Origin: Bacteroidota bacterium
Lineage (GTDB): Bacteria > Bacteroidota > Bacteroidia > B-17B0 > Aurantibacillaceae
Direction of reading: 5' to 3'
NCBI GenBank assembly: GCA_947450025.1
Contig: CANFTW010000003.1
Location: forward strand, 1-64,000
Length of the DNA: 64,000 nt
The translations under genes were made by a program, and so were the position numbers. Shown here piece by piece: positions 47,734-57,887 of this stretch (position 1 is the first letter of the stretch; each line of letters begins with the position of its first letter). Below the pieces are notes generated by a model. That model did not search any database and was not told the DNA's origin. It worked only from the letters and a program-made list of their open reading frames with translations.

Positions 47734-49878
47734 CTATAAATTATCAATAAAGTAATTCGTTATTTTTTCCATCAAATGCGCTCTATCTTTTCCTAAGACA
47801 TTGTGCTCGTGACCTGGATATAAATAGTAATCTAATTGAATGCCTTTGTCAACAGCTTTCTTTTGATACATGACACTGTGTTGCCAAACAACCACAGGAT
47901 CTTGTGCACCATGAATCATTAATAATTTGCCTTTCAATTTATCAACGTAGTTCAATAAATTATTTTTGTCATACCCTTCTTTATTATCTTGAGGTGAGTC
48001 CATATAACGTTCTGTGTACATAATCTCATAATAAGTCCAGTCAATAACTGGCCCGCCTGCTGCTCCAACTTTAAATGTTCCTGGAGAACGCGTCATTAAG
48101 GTGGTTGTCATAAAGCCACCAAAACTCCAACCATGAACACCAATTCTGTTTGCATCCACATATGGTAATGATTTTAAATACTCCACGCCTTTCAATTGGT
48201 CTTCCATTTCTTTAGTTCCTAATTGGCGGTGCGTCGCTTGCTCAAAAGCCTTTCCTCTGTATGAAGTGCCTCTTCCATCTAATGTAAATACTATAAATCC
48301 TTTTTCTGCCATGTATTGGTACCATAATTCTCCACCTGCCATCCAAGTATTAGTTACCATTTGTGAATGTGGCCCATTGTATAAATAGACTAATACAGGA
48401 TATTTTTTGGTTGAATCAAAATTAACTGGTTTAAATAAACGGCAATATAAATCTGTGCCTTCAGAATTTTTAATCGTAAATAAATTCCAACTACCTGTTT
48501 TATATTCTTTAATGGGATTGTCTGCTTTATAGATCAAACTAGACTTTTTTGTATTTGTATTAATCACATAATAGTCGCGTGGGGTAGTTGTATTAGAAAA
48601 GTTATCAATCACATAATTACCTTTTTCATCTAACACGCATGTATGATATCCATTTCCACTAGTAATTCGTTTTATTTCTCCGCTTTTTAAATGAACACTA
48701 TAAAAATCTTGATTGACTGGACTTTGATCATTGCCATGGAAAAATAAACGTTCTCCTTTTTCATCAAAGCCATTTTCTGCTTTTACTTCCCAATTACCTT
48801 TAGTTAACTGTTTGATTAATTTACCACTGATATCATATAAGTAAAAATGAGTAAACCCATCTTTGCGGCTCTGCCAAATAAACTGAGAAGGATTATTTTT
48901 TACAAACAACATGGGATGTAAAGGCTCAGTGTATTTGTCATCGTGCTCTTCAAATAATGTACGAACAAAAGTTCCAGTTGCTGCATCATATTCATTTAAC
49001 TTCATATCGTTTTGGGTACGACTTAATACCGCAATATAAATATGCTTTTCATCAGGACTCCAAGCAACGTTGGTTAAATACTGCTCTCTATCACCTTCTG
49101 TCTTTACATAAATTGTTTTATTAGATTTTATATCATAAACCCCAAGTGTCACATAATGACTTTTATTACCAGCCATTGGATATTTAATGTTTACATTTTT
49201 TGCAGGGCGTGTTGTCCAATCTATAATCGGATAATCCGTTACATCACTTTGATCCATTCTGTAAAAGGCTAAATAATTTCCTTTCGGGCTCCAAAATGTT
49301 CCTCCATTAATTCCAAACTCATTTTGATGAACATTTTTTCCTGTGTAAACTATCTCATAGGAGCCGTCGGCCGTTACCTGAACTTCTTTACCATCCTTTA
49401 GCACATATAAATTATTGTTTTTACAATACGTTTGAGCTCCTGTCACTGGATCTTTTTCAAAAGCTTCTAGACTAACATCATCCGCTTTTTTATCACTATC
49501 AATAATTGTTTTTTTATCGATGTCATAAATTAATTCACCTTTTTTATTTGAAAAATAAAACTGGCTTAAGTTTTTCCAAGAAATATTTGTCAAACTTACT
49601 AAGGTGTCTTTATTTAAGGATTTTAGTTTAGTATTCAATTCTTGCAAAGACATTAACTTCGCAACATTCCCATTCTTTTTATCTCCAACATAAATCACGT
49701 CATTATTGATATAAGAAAATTGGTCGTGATTAGGAATAAATCCTAAAGACTGTAATCGTTTAGGGGCTAAACTCGTACGGCCTTTTAATACTGCCTCTTG
49801 TATTGTTAACAGTTTGTCTTGAGCAAAGGCCGTGCTTGCAATTATGAAAGCACTAATAATTAAAATTTGTTTTCTCAT
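47734..49878 (-). CDS. S9 family peptidase, dipeptidyl peptidase IV-like
   Basis: N-terminal propeller; catalytic GVHGWSFGGFMTTTLM; GAQDPVVVWQHS; GHEHNVLG. Confidence 0.93.
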   Translation of the reverse strand: MRKQILIISAFIIASTAFAQDKLLTIQEAVLKGRTSLAPKRLQSLGFIPNHDQFSYINNDVIYVGDKKNGNVAKLMSLQELNTKLKSLNKDTLVSLTNISWKNLSQFYFSNKKGELIYDIDKKTIIDSDKKADDVSLEAFEKDPVTGAQTYCKNNNLYVLKDGKEVQVTADGSYEIVYTGKNVHQNEFGINGGTFWSPKGNYLAFYRMDQSDVTDYPIIDWTTRPAKNVNIKYPMAGNKSHYVTLGVYDIKSNKTIYVKTEGDREQYLTNVAWSPDEKHIYIAVLSRTQNDMKLNEYDAATGTFVRTLFEEHDDKYTEPLHPMLFVKNNPSQFIWQSRKDGFTHFYLYDISGKLIKQLTKGNWEVKAENGFDEKGERLFFHGNDQSPVNQDFYSVHLKSGEIKRITSGNGYHTCVLDEKGNYVIDNFSNTTTPRDYYVINTNTKKSSLIYKADNPIKEYKTGSWNLFTIKNSEGTDLYCRLFKPVNFDSTKKYPVLVYLYNGPHSQMVTNTWMAGGELWYQYMAEKGFIVFTLDGRGTSYRGKAFEQATHRQLGTKEMEDQLKGVEYLKSLPYVDANRIGVHGWSFGGFMTTTLMTRSPGTFKVGAAGGPVIDWTYYEIMYTERYMDSPQDNKEGYDKNNLLNYVDKLKGKLLMIHGAQDPVVVWQHSVMYQKKAVDKGIQLDYYLYPGHEHNVLGKDRAHLMEKITNYFIDNL

Positions 49879-49879
49879 G

Positions 49880-52576
49880 TTATTTTTTAATAGAATTGTA
49901 TAAATCTAAAATTTGTTTTTTAGTGTCAGAAACTGTTTTCAATTCTTCTGTCATTTTAGTGACATCTCCAACTGAAGCATCTGTTTTAGCTTTTTCGATT
50001 TTTGCTTTCAATTTATCTTCTTTGTCTTGCCATACATTCACAAGGTTATCTTTCATGACTTTTTGAGCTGCAAACTTAACATACTTGTTGTCGCTTGCTC
50101 CCATTTTAGCTAATTCTTGGGCACCATCAATAGCAGTCTCTGGTTTTGTACATCGTTTTAAAAATTTACCATAAAGATTTCCATAAGCCATTAATTCAAA
50201 TCCACTAAATTGTTTTTTAACTTTTTTGAAGTAGGCATGATTTTCATCTGTACCATGTTTGGCATATAAATCTGCAATAGAGTATATAATTTCTTTCGAC
50301 GTTTCATTTTCTAGAGCAACTGCCTTTTTCATTGCTAAATCAGGGTTGTTTTTAGCAATCGCATCAAAACCCTCAGAAACAATAGCATACGATTGTTCAT
50401 TTAAGGCTTTTTCATATAAAGCATTTAAATCCTCTCCTTTATAATTTGTTGCTAAAGCCTTAATTGCTGAAGCCCTTACTTTAGTGTTAACATCCTTTTC
50501 TGAAATAGACATAAACAATGGTTTAAGGTCGGCCTCTTTATCTTTTGCAATTTCACTTAACGCATTAATAGCATCCGATCTAAATTTTCTCCATGGATCA
50601 TTTTGTGCAATGGATTTCATAAGCTCAACGATTACTTTATCATCCATGTGTTCTTTAAAATAATCAATAGCTTCGTCTCTATCTCCCCATAACGGCGCAT
50701 TTTTATATTGAAAAATTAACTCATCTTTAGTTTTTTCAAATGTTGTTTTAGCTAATAATTGGCGTTCTGCATCAAAGTTCACTAAATCAGGGTTAACTGC
50801 TACATCAAACGTATACGTGTTTTTTACATCATCAATCCAAATACGGTTGCGTTCCTTTTTTCCATTTGCATAAATATCAATATACACCGGTAATTTATAC
50901 AATGGCGACACTTTAAAATCTTGTTGTTGTGTAATATCTATTTTTAATTTTTTAGTATTAGGGTCATACGATTTTTTAATAGCTAATTCCGGATGCCCTT
51001 TTGCATAATACCATTCGTTAAAGAACCAATTTAAATCTTCACCTGTCACTTCTTCAAAAGCTAAACGTAAATCATGAGCCTCAGCCGTTTTAAATTTATT
51101 TTTTTCTAAGTATACTTTTAAAGAGGCAAAAAAAGCATCATCACCAACGTATTTGCGTAACATGTGCAATATTTGTCCGCCCTTATTATAACTAAACGCG
51201 TCGAACATATCTTCGCGTTCTTCATAATCAAAGCGCACTAAATCTACTTGTTTTTGACCTGATTGCGCAAAATATCCAAATCGCGAGCCTGCATGATGAT
51301 CATCAGCAGCATCTCTACCATACTCATATTCTTCCCATAAATATTCGCCATAGGTAGCAAAAGATTCATTTAAAGTTAAGTTACTCCAACTTTCGCAACT
51401 TGCTAAATCGCCAAACCATTGATGAAATAATTCGTGTGCAATTGTACTTTCGCCTTTAGCACCATCAATAATTTCTCTGGTTGTTTGATAACAAACAAAA
51501 TCGCCATGTAAAGTAGCAGTTGTGTTTTCCATAGCGCCACTAACATAATCTCTCGCCACAATTTGTGCATATTTTTGCCATGGATAAGCAACACCTAAGC
51601 GAGTAGAATAAAATTCAATCATTTTCTTAGTTTTTCCGAAAATTGCTTTAGCGTGTGGTTCAAATTCTTTCTCTACATAATACGATATCTCTTTCCCGTT
51701 CCAGGGCTCATCTGTTACCTTTTTAAATTCTCCTACACCCATCATTACTAAATACGGTGCATGAGGTAAATCCATTACCCAATGATCGGTACGAGTACCG
51801 TCTGCATTTTTTTTAGAGTCTGTTAACAAACCATTAGACAAAGTTGTGTATTTATCATCTACAGTCATATAGATTTCATTGGTCATTTTCTCAGTTGGAT
51901 TATCAATAGTTGGGAACCACGCAGAGTTTGATTGAGTTTCGCCCTGGGTCCATATTTGAGGCATTTTATCAGGGTCAGCACCTGTTGGATTAATAAAATA
52001 TAATCCTTTATCATCACTAATTGCAGAACTGCCGCCAGACTTTAATTCGTTGGGCTTAGAAACGTATTCAATAGTCACATAATAGATATCTTTAGCTGTA
52101 TATTCTTTGCCTAAATTAATTTTAAGAGAATCATTCTCGTATTTAAAAGTCACTGGTTTCTCCACAAATACCTCTTCTGTTACCACTGATTTAACTCGAG
52201 TTTTAACATTGACTTCTTTTACTTGTTTCTCAGCTAATGTGATGGATTTAATATCCATCCCGCGCGCATTTAAATACAACATGTTTGTTGGATAGAAATA
52301 GGGTTTTACTTGCAATTCAGCTTTTCCCATTAAATACGATTTTTGCCAATCAAAACTTACCCATAATTTTGTATGGATAATATCGCTGCTTTTTGTATTC
52401 GCTGCTTGATATATTTTCTTTTTAGGAGGTTCTTCTGCTAATACTTTAATCGTATCCAAATCAATAGCTGGTTCGGCGATTGAACTAGTAGAATTTGTTT
52501 TAGTTTTTTTAGAAGTTGAACAAGCGACAATAAAGCCAAAAATAGCTGCAGTATAAATAAAATGTTTATAGTTCAT
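49880..52576 (-). CDS. M1 family metallopeptidase (lipoprotein) with C-terminal HEAT-like region
   Basis: HELFHQWFGDLASCESWSNLTLNESFATYGEYLW (HExxH-18-E), GAMENTTAT; lipobox FGFIVAC; start at internal MNYKHFIYTAAIF. Confidence 0.94.
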   Translation of the reverse strand: MNYKHFIYTAAIFGFIVACSTSKKTKTNSTSSIAEPAIDLDTIKVLAEEPPKKKIYQAANTKSSDIIHTKLWVSFDWQKSYLMGKAELQVKPYFYPTNMLYLNARGMDIKSITLAEKQVKEVNVKTRVKSVVTEEVFVEKPVTFKYENDSLKINLGKEYTAKDIYYVTIEYVSKPNELKSGGSSAISDDKGLYFINPTGADPDKMPQIWTQGETQSNSAWFPTIDNPTEKMTNEIYMTVDDKYTTLSNGLLTDSKKNADGTRTDHWVMDLPHAPYLVMMGVGEFKKVTDEPWNGKEISYYVEKEFEPHAKAIFGKTKKMIEFYSTRLGVAYPWQKYAQIVARDYVSGAMENTTATLHGDFVCYQTTREIIDGAKGESTIAHELFHQWFGDLASCESWSNLTLNESFATYGEYLWEEYEYGRDAADDHHAGSRFGYFAQSGQKQVDLVRFDYEEREDMFDAFSYNKGGQILHMLRKYVGDDAFFASLKVYLEKNKFKTAEAHDLRLAFEEVTGEDLNWFFNEWYYAKGHPELAIKKSYDPNTKKLKIDITQQQDFKVSPLYKLPVYIDIYANGKKERNRIWIDDVKNTYTFDVAVNPDLVNFDAERQLLAKTTFEKTKDELIFQYKNAPLWGDRDEAIDYFKEHMDDKVIVELMKSIAQNDPWRKFRSDAINALSEIAKDKEADLKPLFMSISEKDVNTKVRASAIKALATNYKGEDLNALYEKALNEQSYAIVSEGFDAIAKNNPDLAMKKAVALENETSKEIIYSIADLYAKHGTDENHAYFKKVKKQFSGFELMAYGNLYGKFLKRCTKPETAIDGAQELAKMGASDNKYVKFAAQKVMKDNLVNVWQDKEDKLKAKIEKAKTDASVGDVTKMTEELKTVSDTKKQILDLYNSIKK

Positions 52577-52729
52577 AGGTAATACGTTTGGATAGTAAAA
52601 ATGCAATTAATTTACTGATTTACAAAAAAACAAAGACCATAGTATATAAGCGGTTTAGGTTAATGATTGATGGGTTTTACTGTGTTATTTTTATGCTGAA
52701 TTTATTTATGAGGTTTGTGGTTAAATCCT

Positions 52730-52737
52730 TACATTTG
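52730..52737 (+). promoter_or_regulatory. Candidate -7 element (TACATTTG) upstream of panD
   Basis: Exact TAnnTTTG immediately before the expected panD start; no well-spaced -33 seen. Confidence 0.35.
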
Positions 52738-52744
52738 CGGCATG

Positions 52745-53095
52745 ATGCAAATTCAAGTGATGAAATCTAAATTGCATTGTGTCACTGTAACACAAGCTGA
52801 ATTAGATTATATAGGCAGTATTACCATTGATGAAGATTTAATGGATGCCGCTAATTTTATTGAGAATGAACAAGTTCATATTTTAAATAAGAATAATGGT
52901 CAGCGTTTTATAACTTATGTAATTAAAGGCGAACGAGGAAGTGGAGTGATTTGTTTAAACGGCCCAGCTGCTAAATTAGTAAGTTTAGGAGATGTCGTGA
53001 TTGTTATTTCCTATGCCACATTGGAGTTTGAAACGGCAAAAACCTTTAAACCATGGGTTGTTTTTCCTGATACCAAAACTAATCATTTAAAATAA
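52745..53095 (+). CDS. panD: Aspartate 1-decarboxylase
   Basis: [76 protein letters not shown]; self-cleavage GS. Confidence 0.95.
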   Translation: MQIQVMKSKLHCVTVTQAELDYIGSITIDEDLMDAANFIENEQVHILNKNNGQRFITYVIKGERGSGVICLNGPAAKLVSLGDVVIVISYATLEFETAKTFKPWVVFPDTKTNHLK

Positions 53096-53099
53096 ATTT

Positions 53100-54116
53100 A
53101 TGAATAAACGTGCCAAATCCATCATTCAATTCATTGTGTTGCTTGGTGTTGGCATTTTATTGGCTTGGTTGTCCATTAAGTCGGTATGGACAGAAAGGGA
53201 TAAAATAGTTGATTCTTTTAAAACAGCAAATTATTTTTGGGTAGGTATTTCTTTGTTGATTTCATTTGTGAGTCACTATTTAAGGGCTTTTCGGTGGAAC
53301 TATTTATTAAAACCTGCTGGGTATTCTGTAACACCTACGAATGCCTTAGGTGCAGTATTAGTTGGTTACTTTGCAAATTATGGACTTCCTCGCATGGGTG
53401 AATTAACTCGCTGTACCATTGTTGCAAAATATGATGATGTTCCATTTGAAATTGCTTTAGGAACGGTTATTACCGAAAGAATAGTAGATATGCTCTTACT
53501 TCTTGTTATTTTTATTTTAACTCTTTTTGCTCAATTTTCTCAGCTAAAAAAATTAGCCATTGAATATATTGTTGATCCAATGATGGAAAAATTAACTGGC
53601 ATTGCCGAGCAACCTACTAAACTCATCATCTTAATAGTTTTAATGTTAATGGTGTTTGTTACCTTTTTATTCCTTCGCAGAAAAATATCAAACCTATTAA
53701 CCGGAAAATTCGGAAATATTATTCAGGGGTTTGGCAAAGGTTTAAGTTCAGTAAAAGACATTGACAAAAAATTTCAATTCATTGCTTTAAGTGTGGCTAT
53801 TTGGGCATCTTACTTCTATAGCTTATATGCTTGTTTTTTTGCTTTCTCAGGCACCTCGTCTCTTGGCCACTCTGAGTGTTTAGTTTTATTATTATTCGGA
53901 ACTTTTGGTGTAGTATTTTCGCCAGGTGGCTTAGGAGCTTATCCTGCAATCATTACAGCGTTATTAACGTATACTTATCATATCGAAAAAATTTCCGCGG
54001 TAGCGTTCCCATGGATGGCATGGAGCTCTCAATTTATTTTAATCGTAGTCTTGGGAGTGTTAAGTCTTGTTTTATTACCCATCATTCACAAATCAAAAAA
54101 CGATGTCGTATCATAA
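53100..54116 (+). CDS. Lysylphosphatidylglycerol synthase TM-region/UPF0104 family protein
   Basis: SHYLRAFRWNYLLKPAGY, LVGYFANYGLPRMGELTRCTIVAKYDDVPFEIALGTVITERIVDML, FSPGGLGAYPAIITALL. Confidence 0.9.
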   Translation: MNKRAKSIIQFIVLLGVGILLAWLSIKSVWTERDKIVDSFKTANYFWVGISLLISFVSHYLRAFRWNYLLKPAGYSVTPTNALGAVLVGYFANYGLPRMGELTRCTIVAKYDDVPFEIALGTVITERIVDMLLLLVIFILTLFAQFSQLKKLAIEYIVDPMMEKLTGIAEQPTKLIILIVLMLMVFVTFLFLRRKISNLLTGKFGNIIQGFGKGLSSVKDIDKKFQFIALSVAIWASYFYSLYACFFAFSGTSSLGHSECLVLLLFGTFGVVFSPGGLGAYPAIITALLTYTYHIEKISAVAFPWMAWSSQFILIVVLGVLSLVLLPIIHKSKNDVVS

Positions 54117-54594
54117 AAAACTATCAGAAAAACTTCACACTAAAGATTCACTAAAAACTCTGTTAAGCCAATGGCAAGAAGATGGAAAAAAAATAGTGTT
54201 TACTAATGGCTGCTTTGATATTTTGCATCGTGGGCATGTAGAATATTTATGTCACGCTCGTGATTTGGGCAACAAGTTGATTTTAGGACTTAATACCGAT
54301 GCATCAGTTAAACGATTAGGGAAATCGCCCGAAAGGCCTATCAATTCTGAAAGTACACGAGCGATTATTTTAGCTGCCCTTGAATGTATTGACGCTATTG
54401 TGTTGTTTGATGAAGACACTCCATTAGAGCTGATCACCTTTGTTCAACCAGATATTTTAGTAAAAGGGAATGATTACAAAGCCGAAGATATTGTGGGTTA
54501 TGATATAGTAAAAGCAAAGGGTGGACAGGTCATCACAATTCAATTAGTCGACGGATTTTCAACAACGAAACTTATCGAAAAAATGAAACAATAG
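54103..54594 (+). CDS. rfaE2: D-glycero-beta-D-manno-heptose 1-phosphate adenylyltransferase (RfaE2/HldE C-terminal type)
   Basis: KIVFTNGCFDILHRGHVEYLCHARDLGNKLILGLNTDASVKRLGKSPERPIN...DILVKGNDYKAEDIVG; start at MSYHKKLSEKL, overlapping the previous gene. Confidence 0.92.
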   Translation: MSYHKKLSEKLHTKDSLKTLLSQWQEDGKKIVFTNGCFDILHRGHVEYLCHARDLGNKLILGLNTDASVKRLGKSPERPINSESTRAIILAALECIDAIVLFDEDTPLELITFVQPDILVKGNDYKAEDIVGYDIVKAKGGQVITIQLVDGFSTTKLIEKMKQ

Positions 54595-54737
54595 TCGTTA
54601 CTTGTTGTTTACCGTTCCATGCCCATAAAATAAGATTTACACAATCCACCATTACTCACTAAGCAAGGTTAATATCTTAGAAAATAGCTAAACTGTATTT
54701 ATGATAAAAGACCTATTTTTAGTCATATTATTAAAAA

Positions 54738-56222
54738 GTGTCTAATCCCTTAAAAAAACTAGCGTCTCAAACAGCCGTTTATGGTTTAGGAAGCATTCTT
54801 CCTCGTGTCATTACGTTTTTATATTCTTTTGTTTTAACCTACATTTTTAAACAACCATCTGAATTATCTGCCAATACAGAGTTTTACGCCTATATCAGTT
54901 TTTTAAATATATTGTTTACTTATGGGATGGAAACCGCTTTTTTTCATTTCTCAAATAAACATGAAGAAAAAGAACGCGTGTATTCAACGGCTTTAATATC
55001 CATATTCGGAAGTAGCATAGGACTATCTTTATTATTTATATTATTTTCAGGCTCCATTGCCGATTTTATTAAAGAACCTGAGCATATCAATTATATTATT
55101 TGGTGCGTATTAATTGTTGCCACTGATGCCATGATGGCCATTCCTTTTGCACGATTAAGATTAAACAACCAAGCTAAAAAGTTTGGGGCACTCAAATTAT
55201 TAAACGTCTTTATATTTATATTAATTTGTATTTTTTATTTCAATATCTGTAAGCCTGCTTATTATAGCGAACCAGACTCCTTCTTTGCAAAATTTTATAA
55301 TCAGCAAGTTGGTGTAGGCTACATGTTTTTAGCAGGGCTTTTAGCTAACCTTGTGAGTTTATTGTTTTTAGCAAAGGAATTTATTGATGTTCAATTTGTA
55401 TTTGATAAAGATTTATGGAAACAAATGTTACGTTATGCTTTACCTCTTTTAATACTGGGTTTTGCAGGGATGATTAATGAAACTTTTGACCGATTTATTT
55501 TAAAATATTTACTGCCCGAAGATATCGCCAAAAGCGAATTAGGAATTTACGGACAATGCTATCGCATTGCCATGTTCATGACCATTTTTACAACCGCTTT
55601 TAAATATGCAGCTGAACCTTTCTTTTTCAACCATGCCAAACATCAGGATTCAAAAAAATTAAATGCCATGGTGATGAAATACTATGTCTTATTTTGTTTG
55701 TTTTTATTTTTAGGGACCATGATGAATTTGCCATGGTTACAATATGTGATCAGCGAAAAATTTAGAACGGGGCTAGGCGTTGTACCTATTTTGTTATTAG
55801 CCAATTTATGTGTTGGCGTATATTGGAATTTATCAATTTGGTTTAAGCTCACTGGGCAAACAAAATTTGGCGCGATGATTACCGTAATGGGTGCCTTGAT
55901 AACGTTGATTATTAATTTTGTAGGGATTCCTAAATTTGGCTATATGGCTTGTGCGTGGGCAACTTTGGCATCTTATAGTTTAATGATGGTTACATCCTAT
56001 GTCTTAGGACAAAAATATTATCCTATTAAATATAATTTACGAAGCATTTTTGTCTTTACTTTTTTAGCCCTTGGATTTTATTTTATATCAACCTTATACA
56101 CTGGCATTGAAAGCACAACCATTAAGTTAATATTGAATAATATATTGTTAGGCTTATTTGCCTATATATTTTATAAATTAGAATTTGATAATTTAAAAAA
56201 ATTAAAACATTTAGAATTATGA
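54738..56222 (+). CDS. Polysaccharide biosynthesis/oligosaccharide flippase family protein
   Basis: [30 protein letters not shown]; 12+ hydrophobic segments; GTG start. Confidence 0.9.
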   Translation: MSNPLKKLASQTAVYGLGSILPRVITFLYSFVLTYIFKQPSELSANTEFYAYISFLNILFTYGMETAFFHFSNKHEEKERVYSTALISIFGSSIGLSLLFILFSGSIADFIKEPEHINYIIWCVLIVATDAMMAIPFARLRLNNQAKKFGALKLLNVFIFILICIFYFNICKPAYYSEPDSFFAKFYNQQVGVGYMFLAGLLANLVSLLFLAKEFIDVQFVFDKDLWKQMLRYALPLLILGFAGMINETFDRFILKYLLPEDIAKSELGIYGQCYRIAMFMTIFTTAFKYAAEPFFFNHAKHQDSKKLNAMVMKYYVLFCLFLFLGTMMNLPWLQYVISEKFRTGLGVVPILLLANLCVGVYWNLSIWFKLTGQTKFGAMITVMGALITLIINFVGIPKFGYMACAWATLASYSLMMVTSYVLGQKYYPIKYNLRSIFVFTFLALGFYFISTLYTGIESTTIKLILNNILLGLFAYIFYKLEFDNLKKLKHLEL

Positions 56223-56653
56223 TCATCAGAGTTGTTAATCAATCAAAACACGAGTTACCACAATACGCTACCGAACTATCTGCAGGCCTTGACTTAAGAG
56301 CCAATATCGATACACCCATTGAATTAAAACCATTGGAAAGAACTTTAGTGCCAACAGGTTTGTTTATTGAATTACACAAAGGCTATGAAGCCCAAATTCG
56401 TCCACGCAGTGGTTTAGCATTCAAAAATGGTATTACCGTTTTAAATTCTCCAGGCACGATTGATGCTGATTACAGGGGAGAAATAAAAGTATTGTTAGTA
56501 AACTTATCAAATACGCCTTTTATGATTAATGATGGAGAGCGCGTAGCTCAAATGGTGATTGCTAAGCACGAACAAATTACATGGGCTCCAACGTCTTCTT
56601 TAGATGAAACTGAAAGAGGTGCTGGTGGCTTTGGACATACAGGCACTAAATAA
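56219..56653 (+). CDS. dut: dUTP diphosphatase
   Basis: [68 protein letters not shown]. Confidence 0.97.
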   Translation: MIIRVVNQSKHELPQYATELSAGLDLRANIDTPIELKPLERTLVPTGLFIELHKGYEAQIRPRSGLAFKNGITVLNSPGTIDADYRGEIKVLLVNLSNTPFMINDGERVAQMVIAKHEQITWAPTSSLDETERGAGGFGHTGTK

Positions 56654-57128
56654 TTTTCTTCAATCTTTCGGTAATTTCTAAAACTGCTGGACAAACAATC
56701 GTATTGCGATAGGTCAAATCTAAAATCTGTTCCATCCGTTTTCTATCAGTATGAGGATATTCTCTACAAGCATTTGGCCTAGCTTCATAAACAGAACAAT
56801 AATTATCGGAACCTAAAAAAGGGCAAGGCGCTTGACGAAGAACATAGTCCTTGTCTTCATCAATACGTAAATATTTATCAATGAATTCGCCTGGTTTCAT
56901 TCTAAGATGTTTTGCCAAACGCTCAATATCTCTATTATAAAAAATGGGTGAAGTGGTTTTGCAACAATTAGCGCAGGCTAAGCAATCTATTTCTTCAAAG
57001 ACTTCTTCATGAAGATGATGAAACTGATGATCTAAATTTTTTGGTTTAGTACGCTTGAGTTTGTCAAAAAAAATCCTGTTCTCTTTCTTAAGAGTAGAAG
57101 CTTTTTGATTATGTTTTTCAATATCCAA
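56646..57128 (-). CDS. YkgJ family cysteine cluster protein
   Basis: [40 protein letters not shown]...[24 protein letters not shown]. Confidence 0.92.
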   Translation of the reverse strand: MDIEKHNQKASTLKKENRIFFDKLKRTKPKNLDHQFHHLHEEVFEEIDCLACANCCKTTSPIFYNRDIERLAKHLRMKPGEFIDKYLRIDEDKDYVLRQAPCPFLGSDNYCSVYEARPNACREYPHTDRKRMEQILDLTYRNTIVCPAVLEITERLKKII

Positions 57129-57168
57129 GATACAACGTGTAAATTAGAGTTAAGCAGATTAACGGTTT

Positions 57169-57873
57169 TTAATAAGGATTTTCAGTAATAAATTCTTCGG
57201 GTGTTTTAGCATCTTCTAAATTAAAATGCCCAATTTTAGTACGACATAAAGCATCTAAATAAGCACCGCTATTTAAAGCTAAACCAAAATCACGAGCAAT
57301 GCTACGTATGTATGTCCCTTTTGTACAAGCAATTCTAAAATCAACCAAAGGCAGTTCGCAACTCGTTATCTCAAATTCCAATATTTCAATTGGTCGAGCT
57401 TTTAACTCAATTTCTTCACCTATGCGAGCTAATTTATATAATCGCTTTCCATCCACTTTCACAGCGCTAAACATGGGAGGAACTTGTTCTTGCTTACCAA
57501 TAAAAGATTTAGCCGTTTCGTAAATAAGTTCTTTAGTAATATGTTCTATTGGAAATGTCTCATCTACTTCTTTTTCTTTATCGTAGCAAGGAGTTGTTGC
57601 TCCAATAAAAAAAGTGCCTGTATATTCTTTTGGTAAATCTTGAAATGAAGAAATTTCTTTTGTTTTTTTTCCTGTACAGATAATTAATAAGCCTGTTGCC
57701 AAAGGATCTAAAGTACCTGCATGCCCAATTTTTAAATGCACAAATTTATCATCCAATAATAATGATGGATGTTTTTTTAAAGCATGTTTTAATTTATTGA
57801 CAGCATGAAACGAGGACCATGTATATGGTTTATTAATGAGTAATAATTCGCCGCTTCTGTAATCTGTTGACAT
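57169..57873 (-). CDS. truB: tRNA pseudouridine(55) synthase
   Basis: [59 protein letters not shown]. Confidence 0.96.
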   Translation of the reverse strand: MSTDYRSGELLLINKPYTWSSFHAVNKLKHALKKHPSLLLDDKFVHLKIGHAGTLDPLATGLLIICTGKKTKEISSFQDLPKEYTGTFFIGATTPCYDKEKEVDETFPIEHITKELIYETAKSFIGKQEQVPPMFSAVKVDGKRLYKLARIGEEIELKARPIEILEFEITSCELPLVDFRIACTKGTYIRSIARDFGLALNSGAYLDALCRTKIGHFNLEDAKTPEEFITENPY

Positions 57874-57887
57874 TGGGCAAAGATAAA

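Noticed and set aside
53876-54154. 92-aa plus-strand ORF overlapping the end of the UPF0104 gene
   Set aside because: Alternative frame over two well-supported CDSs.
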